DNA of 64,000 bases from Aquimonas voraii (GCF_900101825.1 NZ_FNAG01000002.1:186001-250000), one strand, 5' to 3'. Positions 24,431 through 33,777 are shown, counted from the stretch's first letter. A program made the numbers and translations. Notes: generated by a model not told the origin, from the sequence alone.

Positions 24431-25654
24431 TCAGAACAGTGCGCGCAGGCCCTGGGTCAGCGGCCGCGTCTGCTCGCGGCTGTCGCCGCTGGCCGACAGC
24501 GCGCCCGCGAGCGCGCGACGGAAGGGCAGGGCGCGGGCGGCGAAGGCGATGCCGGCCCGGCGCAGCAGGCGCGCCGGGGCGCTGTCGCTGGTGTAGAGCC
24601 GGGCGATCGCGCGGGTGGCCAGGTACAGCGGCCGGGTGGCGCGGCGCAGTTCGCGCTGGTAGCCCTGCAGGTCGCGGGCATTGGCGATGTCGAGGCCCAC
24701 GGTGCGGGCCCGACGGATGCGCTGGGCCAGCAGATCCACGCCGAGCAGGCCGAAGTTGAAGCCGTGCGCGGTGACCGGGTGCATGCCCACCGCGGCATCG
24801 CCGACCAGGGCGAAGCGCGTGCCGACGAACTGGCGCGGATACACGCCGACCAGCGGATAGGCATGGCGGCTGCCGATCGGCTGCATGGCGCCCAGGCGAC
24901 CGTCGAAGCGGCGGGTGATCTCGGCGCCGAAGGCGGCCTCGTCCATCGCCAAGAGGCGCTGGATCTCGCAGGCCGGAAGCGTCAGCACGGCCGAGGCGGT
25001 GCGCTCGCCGAGCGGCAGCAGGGCCAGGGTCTGGCCGAAGCCGAACCACTCCCAGGCGGTGTGCTCGTGGCCGACTTCGTGCCGCATGCGGCAGACCAGC
25101 ATGGTCTTGCCGAAGTCCTCCATGTCGGCGGCGACGCCCAGCGCGCGTCGGGTCTCGGAGAAGCGGCTGTCGGCCGCGACCAGCAGGCGACCACGCAGCA
25201 GGCGGCCGTCGGACAGCTGCACCTCGGCATGGCTGCTGCGGCAGTCCACCGCGATCGGCCGCAGGCCATCGAACCAGTGCAGCCCGGCCTGCCCCTCCAC
25301 TGCGGCATAGGCCGCACGACGGATGAGGTGGTTGGGCACCAGCCAGCCGAGGCGGTCGTGCGGGCTGGCGCCGGGGTCGATCTCGATGCCGCGCTTCGCA
25401 TCGCCGTTCAGCACCTTGGCGGCCCGCAGCGGGTGGCGCTCGTCCTCGGGGATGTGCGCCCACACGCCCATGCGCTGCAGGAGCTCGACGCTGTGATGGG
25501 TCAGCGCGATCTCGCGGCCGTCGAACTCGGCCTCGGCGAGCGCTTGGCGCGGCTGCTGGTCGACCAGGGCGATGCTGAGGCCGGCATCCGCCAGCGCCCG
25601 CGCGAAACAGAGGCCGTTCGGCCCGGCACCGATCACGATCAGGTCGAAGTCCAT
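24431..25654 (-). CDS. FAD-dependent monooxygenase, UbiM-like
   Basis: A 407-residue UbiH/COQ6-type flavoprotein monooxygenase. The FAD Rossmann motif (VIGAGPNGLCFARALADAGL) starts the protein; the DG motif region is VAADSRFSETRRALG and the second FAD motif is ALVGDAAVGMHPVTAHGFNFGL. The family hydroxylates the ubiquinone ring. The pattern around MHPVTAHGFNFGL and the length suggest UbiM (5-demethoxyubiquinol hydroxylase in some proteobacteria), but UbiH/F paralogues are close, so the exact position hydroxylated is uncertain. ubiE is at 43.4 kb, not adjacent. Confidence 0.78.
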   Translation of the reverse strand: MDFDLIVIGAGPNGLCFARALADAGLSIALVDQQPRQALAEAEFDGREIALTHHSVELLQRMGVWAHIPEDERHPLRAAKVLNGDAKRGIEIDPGASPHDRLGWLVPNHLIRRAAYAAVEGQAGLHWFDGLRPIAVDCRSSHAEVQLSDGRLLRGRLLVAADSRFSETRRALGVAADMEDFGKTMLVCRMRHEVGHEHTAWEWFGFGQTLALLPLGERTASAVLTLPACEIQRLLAMDEAAFGAEITRRFDGRLGAMQPIGSRHAYPLVGVYPRQFVGTRFALVGDAAVGMHPVTAHGFNFGLLGVDLLAQRIRRARTVGLDIANARDLQGYQRELRRATRPLYLATRAIARLYTSDSAPARLLRRAGIAFAARALPFRRALAGALSASGDSREQTRPLTQGLRALF

Positions 25655-25850
25655 GTGCGGTGTCTCGCGCTAGTGGAGGTGACAGGGCGCACAGGCTGCC
25701 GCAGGGCAGGGTGGCCGTTCCTGATCTGAATCAAGCGTTTGTGAAGACTGCGGGGCGATGCCCCGGCGGCAGCGTCTGGCGGCTGCCGTCCGGGGATCGC
25801 GGGCGTGTCAGCGGGAAGTGCTCGATGGCCGGTCAGGGCCTGGGCTCAGG
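25655..25850. other. gap between the monooxygenase start and R1 copy 3
   Basis: Part of a 346-base gap between two minus-strand genes. It should contain the promoter of the monooxygenase, but no clear -35/-10 pair is visible. No gene is supported. Confidence 0.35.
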
Positions 25851-26000
25851 GCAACGCTGGAGAATCCAGCGTTGTTGCGCGCCATGGCGGGCGCACCCGC
25901 GGATCGAGCACGCGATGCTTGATCCAGCCAAGGCGAGTCCGGACCTGCGCCGGACTCGCGATCACTGATCAAGGCCAGGATGGACTTGATCCGTGTTGCC
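25851..26000 (-). repeat. R1 structured repeat, copy 3
   Basis: R1 in minus orientation. Read on the minus strand: CACGGATCAAGTCC...GATCAGTG, CGAGTCCGG/CCGGACTCG, GGATCAAGCA/TGCTCGATCC, GGTGCGCC/GGCGCGC, and last stem AACGCTGG/CCAGCGTT. The last stem differs from copy 2 on both arms yet still pairs. It starts directly after the stop codon of the gene at 26001, in the same orientation as that gene. Confidence 0.87.
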
Positions 26001-27566
26001 TCAGGGGTAGCGGCGGCCGTTGACCTCGGCCTCGACCAGCACGCTGGTCGTGCGCGTGGTCTGGCTGCTGGGCGGCGCGCCGGCGGCGCTGGTGGTGCTG
26101 GTCGACTCCTGCTCGCTGCGCACGGTGCCGACGCTGGGATGGGCGGAGAGCAGGGTGCGGCCTTCGGTGCGGGTGCTGACGGAGAAGCCCGCCACGTTGA
26201 CCGTGCTGTTGAGCGTGACGCGGGTGTCGAAGCTGCAGGCGCCATTGAAGGTGCCCGCCGGTGCGCTCACGTCGGCGCTGCCCGTCCGCACCGTGAGCTG
26301 TTCGGTCTGCACGTCGGCGGCGACCTGCATGCCCATCGCCGTGTAGCGGTTCTTCACCACATAGCTGCGGCGCAGTTCGGTGCCGACCGGGGTGAGGCGC
26401 GGAATCTCCACCGGCGGCTCGTACTCGTAGGTGCCCTGGGCGTTGGCCGAGCGGATGAAACCCTCGCCGCCGAGGTAGATGCGGTGGGTGTCGGTCTGCT
26501 CGATGAACTCGCGCACGGTCGCGCTGTTGTCGCCGACGATGCGGTCTTCCAGCACGAACACCGGGCGGCCCTTGTAGGTGCTGGTGCCGGTGACGCGCTG
26601 CTCGATGCGCCCGCCGCTGCCGTCCTGCAGCAGGAAGCGGTCGCCCACGCGCAGTGGGGGATAGCACTCGTCGCCCGCGGATGGCTCGCCGACCGGCGTG
26701 GCGGGTACGCTGCGGCACTCGCTGCTGCGGGCGCCGAACTCGGCGCGGCTGATCTGCACGCTGCGGGTGCTGCCGCCGATCGTGTAGCTGAACTCGCCGG
26801 CGGCGCCGTTGGTGAATCTGAGGCTCACCGTGCCGACCTCTTCGATCTGGCCCACCGCCGGCTGGCCGTTGATCTGATCGAAGCGGGTGCCGGTGCGACC
26901 GCGCAGCAGCGGGCCGGTGTAGCGGCCGTCGGCCTGACGCGTCGCGTTGAACACGAACCAGGCCGGCTTGCGGTCTTCGCCATAGGTGTACCAGGTGGCC
27001 GAGAGCAGGTCGCCAACGTGGTTGATCTGCACGCCCCAGCCGCTCTGGTCCGGGTTCCACCACAGTGCGGTGTAGTTGCTGAAGCCGGCCGGATCGGCGC
27101 TGCTGCCCGAGCACTCGAGCTGCTGGCCGTCGAACACGAAGCGATCGAGCTGCTTGCTCTGGCTGATGCCGTCGATGGTGTAGTCGAACAGCATGCGATC
27201 GCGCGCGGGAAAGCGCAGCCGGGCACTGCCGACCTTGGTGCCGGTCTCCGACGCACGGCCGTTGATCTGCGTGAAGGGGACGCCCGTGAAGCGGTAGACA
27301 TCGCCGAGGTAGCTGCCGTCGGACTGCAGGCTGGCTCCGCCGATCACGAACCAGCTGGCTTGGCCTTGGACGTCATAGGTGAACCAGGTCGGCAGCAGGA
27401 CATTGCCCTGGTCGATGGTGAACAGGCCCCAGCCCGACTCGTCGGCGCGCCACCAGCCGCCGGTGTAGTCGATGCTCTGGGCGAGGCCGGCCGAGGCCGG
27501 CAGCAGCAGGGCCAGTGAAAGCGCCAGTCGGCGATGGCCGAGAGCCGTGCGAATCTGCTTGAACAT
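26001..27566 (-). CDS. secreted protein with two W-rich repeats
   Basis: A 521-residue protein with a signal peptide (LALSLALLLPASAGLAQ). Two repeats of about 130 residues follow: YTGGWWRADESGWGLFTIDQG then TWFTYDVQGQASWFVIGG near residue 35-85, and YTALWWNPDQSGWGVQINHVG then TWYTYGEDRKPAWFVFNA near 165-215. Each ends with SLRF-like strands and a Cys. The C-terminal 230 residues have a Cys-rich start (DECYPPLRVGDRF) and a Ser/Thr-rich tail. Function unknown. R1 copy 3 abuts its stop. Confidence 0.8.
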   Translation of the reverse strand: MFKQIRTALGHRRLALSLALLLPASAGLAQSIDYTGGWWRADESGWGLFTIDQGNVLLPTWFTYDVQGQASWFVIGGASLQSDGSYLGDVYRFTGVPFTQINGRASETGTKVGSARLRFPARDRMLFDYTIDGISQSKQLDRFVFDGQQLECSGSSADPAGFSNYTALWWNPDQSGWGVQINHVGDLLSATWYTYGEDRKPAWFVFNATRQADGRYTGPLLRGRTGTRFDQINGQPAVGQIEEVGTVSLRFTNGAAGEFSYTIGGSTRSVQISRAEFGARSSECRSVPATPVGEPSAGDECYPPLRVGDRFLLQDGSGGRIEQRVTGTSTYKGRPVFVLEDRIVGDNSATVREFIEQTDTHRIYLGGEGFIRSANAQGTYEYEPPVEIPRLTPVGTELRRSYVVKNRYTAMGMQVAADVQTEQLTVRTGSADVSAPAGTFNGACSFDTRVTLNSTVNVAGFSVSTRTEGRTLLSAHPSVGTVRSEQESTSTTSAAGAPPSSQTTRTTSVLVEAEVNGRRYP

Positions 27567-27660
27567 GGAGCGCCCCCTGTCGGCGTGGATGGACGCGGAC
27601 AGGCTAGGTGTCGACGCGTGCCGCGTGTACCCCCTGAACTGGGGGGGCAGGGTTAGCCGC

Positions 27661-27810
27661 TTGTTGAAGAACTCCCTTCCGGGGAGTTTTTCAAGTCGGC
27701 GGTCCGGCGCAGGTCCGTACCGCCTCCCGACACATCCATCGCTTACGCGCTTGCTTCGTCGTCCCGGCCACCCTTGGCCGGGCTGGCAGCCTGTTTTTCA
27801 ACAGCCTGCT
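27661..27810 (+). repeat. R1 structured repeat, copy 5, running into nadC
   Basis: A strongly diverged R1. Hairpins: 13-bp stem TTGAAGAACTCCC/GGGAGTTTTTCAA (27664-27694, one G-T pair); GGCGGT..ACCGCC around loop CGCAGGT (27698-27724), the same loop as copies 3 and 4; CCCGGCC/GGCCGGG with 6-base loop (27763-27782), the same arm and loop size as copy 2; GCAGCCTGTT/AACAGCCTGC (27786-27809). Its right half lies inside the nadC reading frame. Confidence 0.68.
27664..27694 (-). terminator. candidate terminator after nadC (first R1 stem)
   Basis: On the minus strand nadC is followed, about 50 bases on, by a 13-bp hairpin (one wobble pair) with T-rich flanks (TTCTTCAAC). It could end nadC transcription before the next gene. 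The stem is also the first hairpin of R1 copy 5. Confidence 0.4.
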
Positions 27811-28675
27811 CGACCGCGGCGAGCCGCAGCGAGAAGTCGATCGCCTGCACATGCTTGGTCAGGCTGCCGATCGAGATGCAGTCGACGCCGCTCTCGGCGA
27901 TCGCGCGGATGCCTTCGAGGCCGACGCCACCGGACACTTCCAGCGGGACGCGGCCGGCGGTGAACTCGACCGCGCGACGGCGCTCCTCGGCGTTGAAGTC
28001 GTCAATCAGGATGCGGTCGGCGCGGGCCTTGATGGCCTGCGCCAATTCATCCAAGGTCTCGACTTCGACGATGACGGGCAGACCCGGCGACTGGCGGCGC
28101 GCCTGCGCCACGATCGCGGCGATGCTGCCGGCCGCGGCGATGTGGTTCTCCTTCACCATCACGGCGTCGTACAGGCCGATGCGGTGGTTGTGTCCACCGC
28201 CGCAGCGCACCGCGTACTTCTGTGCGAGCCGCAGGCCGGGCAGGGTCTTGCGGGTGTCGAGGATGCGCGCGCGGGTGCCGGCAACGGCTTCGACGAAGGC
28301 GGCAGCGCGGGTGGCCGTGGCCGACAGGGTCTGCAGGAAGTTGATCGCGCTGCGTTCGGCCGAGAGCAGGGCGCGGCTGGTGCCTTCGATGGCGCAGACC
28401 TCGGCGCCGGGCTGCAGCCACTGGCCGTCGGCTGCGCGCCAGTCGATGCGCGCCTCGGGGTCGAGCGCGCGGAAGCAGGTCTCGAACCAGTCGCGGCCAG
28501 CCAGCACGGCGCGTTCGCGGCAAATCAGGCGGGCGCGTGAGCGCGCGCCGGCGTCGATCAGCGCGGCCGTGGCATCGCCGCCGCCGATGTCCTCTTCGAG
28601 CGCGCGCACCACATCCAGCGGGATGCGTGCGCGCTCATCGGGGGTGAGCTCGGGGTGGGCGGCAAACTGCGGCAT
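27743..28675 (-). CDS. nadC: nicotinate-nucleotide pyrophosphorylase (carboxylating)
   Basis: A 310-residue enzyme that makes nicotinate mononucleotide from quinolinate and PRPP in NAD synthesis. Family motifs: EEDIGGGDATAALI, LSAERSAINFLQTLSATATRAAAFVEAV, DTRKTLPGLRLAQKYAVRCGGGHNHR, MVKENHIAAAGSI, VEVETLDELAQA and LEVSGGVGLEGIRAIAESGVDCISIGSLTK. The usual NadC ends soon after SLRLA; here about 20 more residues (VEQAVEKQAASPAKGGRDDEASA) are encoded by the hairpin repeat R1 copy 5. The tail is probably not needed for catalysis. Confidence 0.95.
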   Translation of the reverse strand: MPQFAAHPELTPDERARIPLDVVRALEEDIGGGDATAALIDAGARSRARLICRERAVLAGRDWFETCFRALDPEARIDWRAADGQWLQPGAEVCAIEGTSRALLSAERSAINFLQTLSATATRAAAFVEAVAGTRARILDTRKTLPGLRLAQKYAVRCGGGHNHRIGLYDAVMVKENHIAAAGSIAAIVAQARRQSPGLPVIVEVETLDELAQAIKARADRILIDDFNAEERRRAVEFTAGRVPLEVSGGVGLEGIRAIAESGVDCISIGSLTKHVQAIDFSLRLAAVEQAVEKQAASPAKGGRDDEASA

Positions 28676-28700
28676 GCGGAGTCACTCGGGCGCGGGGGCG

Positions 28701-28738
28701 CATAGGGTAGGCGCGCGCTCGCTGCGCGCCTACCCGTG
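28701..28738. repeat. R2-like palindrome
   Basis: CATAGGGTAGGCGCGC, 7-base loop, GCGCGCCTACCCGTG: a perfect 12-bp stem in the 73-base gap between the enoyl-CoA hydratase stop and nadC start. It has the R2 CATAGGGT.GG...CC.ACC plan with different bases in the stem. Confidence 0.55.
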
Positions 28739-28748
28739 CATTCGCTGG

Positions 28749-29510
28749 CTACTTGCCCAGCCGCGCCACCAGCGCCTTCAGCACGCCCTGGGTTTCCGGG
28801 TGGTACCAGCCTTCGATGAAGGGGCCGAGGTCGATGGCGTCGGGCGCGCAGATCGCCTGGATCAGGGACTCGCGCGACATCGCGCGGGTGATCAGCATGG
28901 CCCGACGCGGCAGGCTCAGGTGGGCCTCCAGCCAGGCGATCGCGCGCGGGATCACCTGGTCGAGCTCGGCCACTTCGTCGACCATGCCGATCTCGGCGGC
29001 GCGGGTGGATTCGATCATTTCGCCGGCGACCAGCAGGCGCTCGCCGATACGCTCGCCCACGAGGCGCTTCAGCGCGTACTGGATCGGGCCCGGCACCACC
29101 AGGCCGACCTGGGTTTCGTTGAGTCCGATGCGGTACGGACCTTTCTCACCCGCACGCGCCATCACCCGGTAGTCGGCGAACAGGCTGATCACCGCGCCGC
29201 CGGCCGGGCTGTGGCCGGTCAGGGCAGCCACCACCGGGATCGGGCAGGCGGCGAGCCTGGCGCAGACCTGCATGAAGGCGCCCCAGGTGGCGAGCACGCC
29301 CTCGCGGTCGAGCGTGAGCAGGGTCGGCACGTCCAGCCCGCCGGAGAACAGGCCCGGGCTGCCCGAGATGACCAGCCCTTCGGCGCCTTCGCCGGGCGCA
29401 GCGTCGATCGCCTCGATCAGGGCCGTGAGCAGGGCGTGGTTGAAGGCGTTGGCCGGCGGGCGATCGAAGCGCAACTCGTGAACGCGGCCGTGGGAAATCT
29501 TCTGCAACAT
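28749..29510 (-). CDS. enoyl-CoA hydratase/isomerase family protein
   Basis: A 253-residue crotonase-fold protein. The oxyanion-hole regions are LVISGSPGLFSGGLDVPTLL and VVAALTGHSPAGGAVISLFADYR. The usual two Glu of hydratases are partly changed, so it may be a hydratase, isomerase or another crotonase. Start MLQKISHGRVHELRFDRPPANAFN at 29510 matches the family; the upstream in-frame extension is low-complexity. A substrate cannot be assigned. It is the last gene before the c-di-GMP and H-NOX pair. Confidence 0.82.
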   Translation of the reverse strand: MLQKISHGRVHELRFDRPPANAFNHALLTALIEAIDAAPGEGAEGLVISGSPGLFSGGLDVPTLLTLDREGVLATWGAFMQVCARLAACPIPVVAALTGHSPAGGAVISLFADYRVMARAGEKGPYRIGLNETQVGLVVPGPIQYALKRLVGERIGERLLVAGEMIESTRAAEIGMVDEVAELDQVIPRAIAWLEAHLSLPRRAMLITRAMSRESLIQAICAPDAIDLGPFIEGWYHPETQGVLKALVARLGK

Positions 29511-29642
29511 GCATACGCCTCCGTAGGGTGGGGGCGATAGCATAGCGGCCCCGCCGACCCCGGGCCTGCTGCGTGGCGTCAAGAAGCACGGGTCCGGGCC
29601 GCTGCAGACACGCCCGCCGATGCGCACGTGCCGCGGGCGAGA

Positions 29643-31838
29643 TCACTCGCCGAGGGGAAGCCGACGCGTCGCCAGGGCGATCACGTCCTCGGCCGGCATC
29701 GGGCGAGCGAAGTGGTAGCCCTGCATCTGGTCGACGCCCATGCGCACCAGCAGGTTGCGCTGGGCGATGGTCTCCACGCCTTCGGCCACCACGGCGATAT
29801 CGAGCGACTGGCACAGGGTGACCATGCCTTCGAGCAGGCGCAGGGCGCGCGCATCGGTATCGATGTCGTCCATGAAGCAGCGGTCGATCTTGATGGTGTT
29901 GAAGGGCAGCCGCCGCAGGTAGGCCAAGGAAGAGAAGCCGGTGCCGAAGTCGTCCAGCGAGAGCTTGAAACCCTGCTCGGACAGCCGGCGCAGAAAGCTG
30001 CGCCCGGCTTCGATGTTCTCGAGCAGGGCCGACTCGGTCAGCTCGATTTCCAGCATGTCGTGCGGCAGGCTGTGCCGCGCACAGGCCGCCACCAGCTGCT
30101 GCTCGGTGTCAGGGTCGAACACCTGCCGCGGCGAAAGATTGAGTGCGACCGGCGTATGCAGCCCCATGCGCAGCAGGTGCGCGGCGAAGGCAGCGGCGCG
30201 CTCCATCGCGATCAGGCCGAGCGCGCCGACCAGGCCGAACTCCTCGGACAGGGGAATGAAGGCGGTCGGCGAGACCGGCCCCAGCCGCGGGTTGTTCCAG
30301 CGCATCAGCAGCTCGTAGCCGACCACGTAGCCGCCGGCGCTCACCTTGGGCTGCAGCACGGTGTCCATCGCGCCGGCCTCGATGTCGCGGCGCAGTTCGG
30401 TGATCAGCTCCAGTCGGCGTGCCGCTTCGCCGCCCAACTCGCCGCGGTGGAACTCGGCGCGCGCGCGGCCCCGCTGCTTGGCCTTGCGCATGGCCGTCTC
30501 GGCCTGCTGCAGCAATTGATCGGCCAGGCGCGAATCCTCGGGGAACAGGGCGATGCCGATGCTGGCGCTGACCGAGACCATGCGCTCGCCCATCTGCATC
30601 GGCGCGCCGACGGTGGCGATGATCTGGCGCGCGGCGGTGGGCGCGCGCCCGGCGGCGTCCTCGCCATCGAGCAGCATGGCGAACTCGTCGCCGCTCAAGC
30701 GCGCCAACTCGTCGCGTTCGCCGGCCAGGTCCTGCAGGCGCTGCGCGGTCTCGAACAGGAAGGCATCGCCTGCGGCATGGCCCAGCGAGTCGTTGATCGC
30801 GCGGAAGCCGTCGAGGTTGATCCACAGCAGAGCCAGTGGAGCACCCTGCTCGCGGGCGAGACGCAGCTTGAGACGGTTCTCGAAGTGAGCGCGGTTGGCC
30901 AGGCCGGTCAGGCCATCCAGCAGGCTGGCGCGCTGGGCGCGCGCCTGGGCGCTGCGCTGCAGGCTGAGATCGCTGAGCGTGGCGACCAGCATGCCGCGGC
31001 GCTCGGCGCCTTCGATCACCCGCAGGATGCTGAGTTCGACGGGCAGCAGGCTGCCGTCGGCGCGCTTGAGCTGCAGCTGCTCGCGCCAACCTTCGCCGAC
31101 CTCGATCAGCAGGTGCTCCAGTGCCCTGCGGTCGCCCTGCAGCAGGCTGAAGACATGGCTGCCCTTGCCAAAGCTGTCGATGCCAACGAGATCGTGGAAA
31201 GCGCGGTTGCATTCGTGGATCACGCCGCGGCGGTCGAGCATCAGCATCGGCTCGCGGGCCTTGTCGAAAGCGTCGCTCAGCAGGTGCAGTGCCTCTTCCG
31301 CCTCGCGTTCGGCGGTGACGTCGCGCAGGGTGCCGACGATGCGCTCGATCCGGCCCGAGGCGCTGCGTGCCACCGCGCGGCCGCGGATGCGCACCCAGCG
31401 CCAGTTCGAATTCAACCGCAGGCGGAAGCTGCACTCCAAGGACTCGGCGGCGCCGCGCAGGTAATCGCGCCAATGCGTACTGGCCTCGCCGATGTCGGCC
31501 GGGTGCACGCTGCCGGCGTCGTCGAGCAGGATCTGCGGCGCGTCATCGAGGGTCTGCAGGCGGTCGCCCTCGAAGCTGCGCAGGCTCAGACGACTGCTCG
31601 CGGCCTCCCACTCCCAGATGCTCTCGCCGCTGGCCCACAGCGCCAGCGCGAGGGTGTGCTCGGCCTCGCGGGCGCGCTCGGCGCTGAGGTAGAGCTCGCG
31701 GCTCTTGGCGGTGAGCAGGGCTTCGGCCTGGCGCCGCGCCTCGCGCTCGCGCTCCAGTCGGCGCTCCATCAGGGCCAGGCGCTGTTGGGCGGCGGGATCC
31801 TGAGGCTCCGATGCGGGCGGCAGCAGCAGTCCAGGCAT
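29643..31838 (-). CDS. PAS-GGDEF-EAL protein, c-di-GMP turnover
   Basis: A 731-residue multidomain protein: a coiled coil (about 15-62), two PAS domains (about 64-175 and 180-300), GGDEF (about 310-470) and EAL (about 480-725). GGDEF has SGDEF (RLSGDEFAMLL), a variant seen in some active cyclases. The EAL start is YELLMRW, so ELL rather than EAL, while DDFGTGFSSL and IKIDRCFMDD are kept. Both activities may therefore be present or one may be regulatory. It follows the H-NOX gene by 22 bases on the same strand, so NO sensing is likely to control it. The start (MPGLLLPP) is placed at 31838. Confidence 0.9.
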   Translation of the reverse strand: MPGLLLPPASEPQDPAAQQRLALMERRLEREREARRQAEALLTAKSRELYLSAERAREAEHTLALALWASGESIWEWEAASSRLSLRSFEGDRLQTLDDAPQILLDDAGSVHPADIGEASTHWRDYLRGAAESLECSFRLRLNSNWRWVRIRGRAVARSASGRIERIVGTLRDVTAEREAEEALHLLSDAFDKAREPMLMLDRRGVIHECNRAFHDLVGIDSFGKGSHVFSLLQGDRRALEHLLIEVGEGWREQLQLKRADGSLLPVELSILRVIEGAERRGMLVATLSDLSLQRSAQARAQRASLLDGLTGLANRAHFENRLKLRLAREQGAPLALLWINLDGFRAINDSLGHAAGDAFLFETAQRLQDLAGERDELARLSGDEFAMLLDGEDAAGRAPTAARQIIATVGAPMQMGERMVSVSASIGIALFPEDSRLADQLLQQAETAMRKAKQRGRARAEFHRGELGGEAARRLELITELRRDIEAGAMDTVLQPKVSAGGYVVGYELLMRWNNPRLGPVSPTAFIPLSEEFGLVGALGLIAMERAAAFAAHLLRMGLHTPVALNLSPRQVFDPDTEQQLVAACARHSLPHDMLEIELTESALLENIEAGRSFLRRLSEQGFKLSLDDFGTGFSSLAYLRRLPFNTIKIDRCFMDDIDTDARALRLLEGMVTLCQSLDIAVVAEGVETIAQRNLLVRMGVDQMQGYHFARPMPAEDVIALATRRLPLGE

Positions 31839-31860
31839 GGTGTGGGTAGCGCCGCCGGGT

Positions 31861-32406
31861 TCAGTAGAGGGCATGGAGTTCGAACACCATCGCATCGGCC
31901 CCCAGTTCCGGCGCCTCGCGCAGTTCCAGTCGTTGTGGCTCCTTGTAGAGATCGGCAGCGCCAATGATCAGGCCCTCGGCCAGCGCGCTCATCCGCCGCG
32001 GCGAGCGATAGGCGAGCTGCAGGTGTCGTGGCCCGCGCTCCAGCACTTCGAAACGCGGCAGCCGCGCTTCGGGATAGAGCTTGTGTACCTCGACGTGGAT
32101 GTGCGACTCGATGCTGGCCAGGAAGTCATAGAGGGTCCGCTTGCCGGCGAACAGCTCCGGATAGGCCTGTTCGAATCGGCCCAGCAGATGCTGGCCGAAG
32201 CCGCGCACGAGCGTGTCCACCGGCTGTCCGGTCTCCTCGGACAGCAGGCCGACCAGGCGCACGATCTCCTCGTGCGGGTAGTAGCCCACGGCGGTGTAGG
32301 CGCCGCCATGGGGCAGCGCGGCGCGCTGCAGCACCCGGTCCGCCAGCTCTGGCGAGTAGCGCGTTTCAACCATGTCCATGAGTTCGGTGAAGACCATGCC
32401 CAGCAT
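31861..32406 (-). CDS. H-NOX haem NO-sensor
   Basis: A 181-residue protein with the H-NOX (haem NO/oxygen binding) fold. It starts [26 protein letters not shown]. The probable proximal histidine is H104 in [14 protein letters not shown], and the YxSxR haem-propionate motif is YRSPR at 133-137. H-NOX proteins from bacteria bind NO and act on a partner kinase or c-di-GMP enzyme; here the partner is the PAS-GGDEF-EAL gene immediately downstream. The start at 32406 is the methionine that opens the fold. Confidence 0.92.
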   Translation of the reverse strand: MLGMVFTELMDMVETRYSPELADRVLQRAALPHGGAYTAVGYYPHEEIVRLVGLLSEETGQPVDTLVRGFGQHLLGRFEQAYPELFAGKRTLYDFLASIESHIHVEVHKLYPEARLPRFEVLERGPRHLQLAYRSPRRMSALAEGLIIGAADLYKEPQRLELREAPELGADAMVFELHALY

Positions 32407-32570
32407 CGGACGCTCCGGTGGGGTGGGAACGCTTGGCGCATGCAAGCGCTGGGCCGCGGCAACGCGAGGGGGTGCGGTATGACGAGCGCAGCCGCAGCCG
32501 CACGGCTGGCTTGACGGCGCGGCGTCCCCCTGCGAGGTTCCGGGGCTGCCTTCCCTGGACCTCTCGCCCC

Positions 32571-33710
32571 ATGCCCCAGACCGCCGCCCTGCCGAGCCGC
32601 TCCTTCCACCCGCCGCAGCGCCTGCTGCTGGGGCCGGGGCCATCCACCGTGCCGCAGCGCGTGCTGGACGCACTGGCCCGTCCCACCCTGGGCCATCTCG
32701 ACCCGGCCTTCGTGGGCTTGATGGACGAGATCAAGCTGCTGCTGCGCTACGCCTTCCGCACCGAGAACGCGCTGACGTTTCCCGTTTCCGCTCCCGGCTC
32801 GGCCGGCATGGAGGCCTGCGTCGTCAACCTGATCGAGCCCGGCGATCGAGTGGTCGTCTGCGTCAACGGCGTATTCGGCGGACGCATGCGCGAGAACGTG
32901 CTGCGCGCCGGCGGCGTGCCGATCCTGGTCGAGGACGACTTCGGCCAGCCGGTCAGCGTCGACAAGGTCGAAGCCGCGCTGAAGGCCAATCCGGGCGTCA
33001 AGGCGCTGGGCTTCGTGCACGCCGAGACCTCGACCGGCGCGCGTTCGGACGCCCAGGCCCTGTGTGCGCTGGCCGCGCAGCACGGCGCGCTATCGATCGT
33101 CGACGCGGTGACCAGCCTCGGCGGGATTCCGCTGGAAGTCGACGCCTGGGGCATCGACGCCATCTACTCGGGCTCGCAGAAGTGCCTGTCCTGCCCGCCG
33201 GGCCTGTCGCCGGTGAGTTTCTCCGAGCGCGCCGTGGCCGCCGTGCGTGCGCGCAAGACCCCGGTGCAGAGCTGGTTCCTCGATCTGTCGCTGGTGATGA
33301 ACTACTGGCAGGGCGAGGGTGGCCGCAGCTATCACCACACCGCGCCGGTCAACATGCTTTACGCCCTGCACGAAAGCCTGCTCATGCTGGCGGAGGAGGG
33401 GCTGGAAGGCGCCTGGGCGCGGCATCAGTCCAACCACCTGCGACTGCGCGCCGGCCTTGATGCGCTCGGCCTGGAGCTGCTGGTGCCCGAGGCCGCCCGC
33501 CTGCCACAGCTCAACGCCATCCGGATTCCCGAGGGCGCCGACGACCTCGGCGTGCGCCGCGCCCTGCTCAACGAGCATGGCATCGAGATCGGCGCGGGCC
33601 TCGGGCCCCTGGCCGGCAAGGTCTGGCGCATCGGCCTGATGGGCGAGAGCAGCCGGCCGGAGTGCGTTGACCGCGTGCTCGGCGCCCTGAAGCAGGTGCT
33701 GGGGCGCTGA
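32571..33710 (+). CDS. alanine/serine-glyoxylate aminotransferase family protein
   Basis: A 379-residue PLP enzyme of the class V aminotransferase type. It has [18 protein letters not shown] at the start, [27 protein letters not shown], and the PLP lysine in [18 protein letters not shown], then [25 protein letters not shown]. These enzymes usually convert glyoxylate to glycine using alanine or serine. The exact amino donor is not determined. The ATG at 32571 begins just before the family motif; it is divergent from the H-NOX gene. Confidence 0.9.
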   Translation: MPQTAALPSRSFHPPQRLLLGPGPSTVPQRVLDALARPTLGHLDPAFVGLMDEIKLLLRYAFRTENALTFPVSAPGSAGMEACVVNLIEPGDRVVVCVNGVFGGRMRENVLRAGGVPILVEDDFGQPVSVDKVEAALKANPGVKALGFVHAETSTGARSDAQALCALAAQHGALSIVDAVTSLGGIPLEVDAWGIDAIYSGSQKCLSCPPGLSPVSFSERAVAAVRARKTPVQSWFLDLSLVMNYWQGEGGRSYHHTAPVNMLYALHESLLMLAEEGLEGAWARHQSNHLRLRAGLDALGLELLVPEAARLPQLNAIRIPEGADDLGVRRALLNEHGIEIGAGLGPLAGKVWRIGLMGESSRPECVDRVLGALKQVLGR

Positions 33711-33777
33711 CGCAGCGGCGGGTTTCCCGCACCGGCGTGACGCCCATCACGCGACGCCGGCGCGGGTCCGCGCCAGC

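Noticed and set aside
29628-31967. A 779-codon open frame antisense to the PAS-GGDEF-EAL gene
   Set aside because: The other strand has four clear domains; this frame has none.
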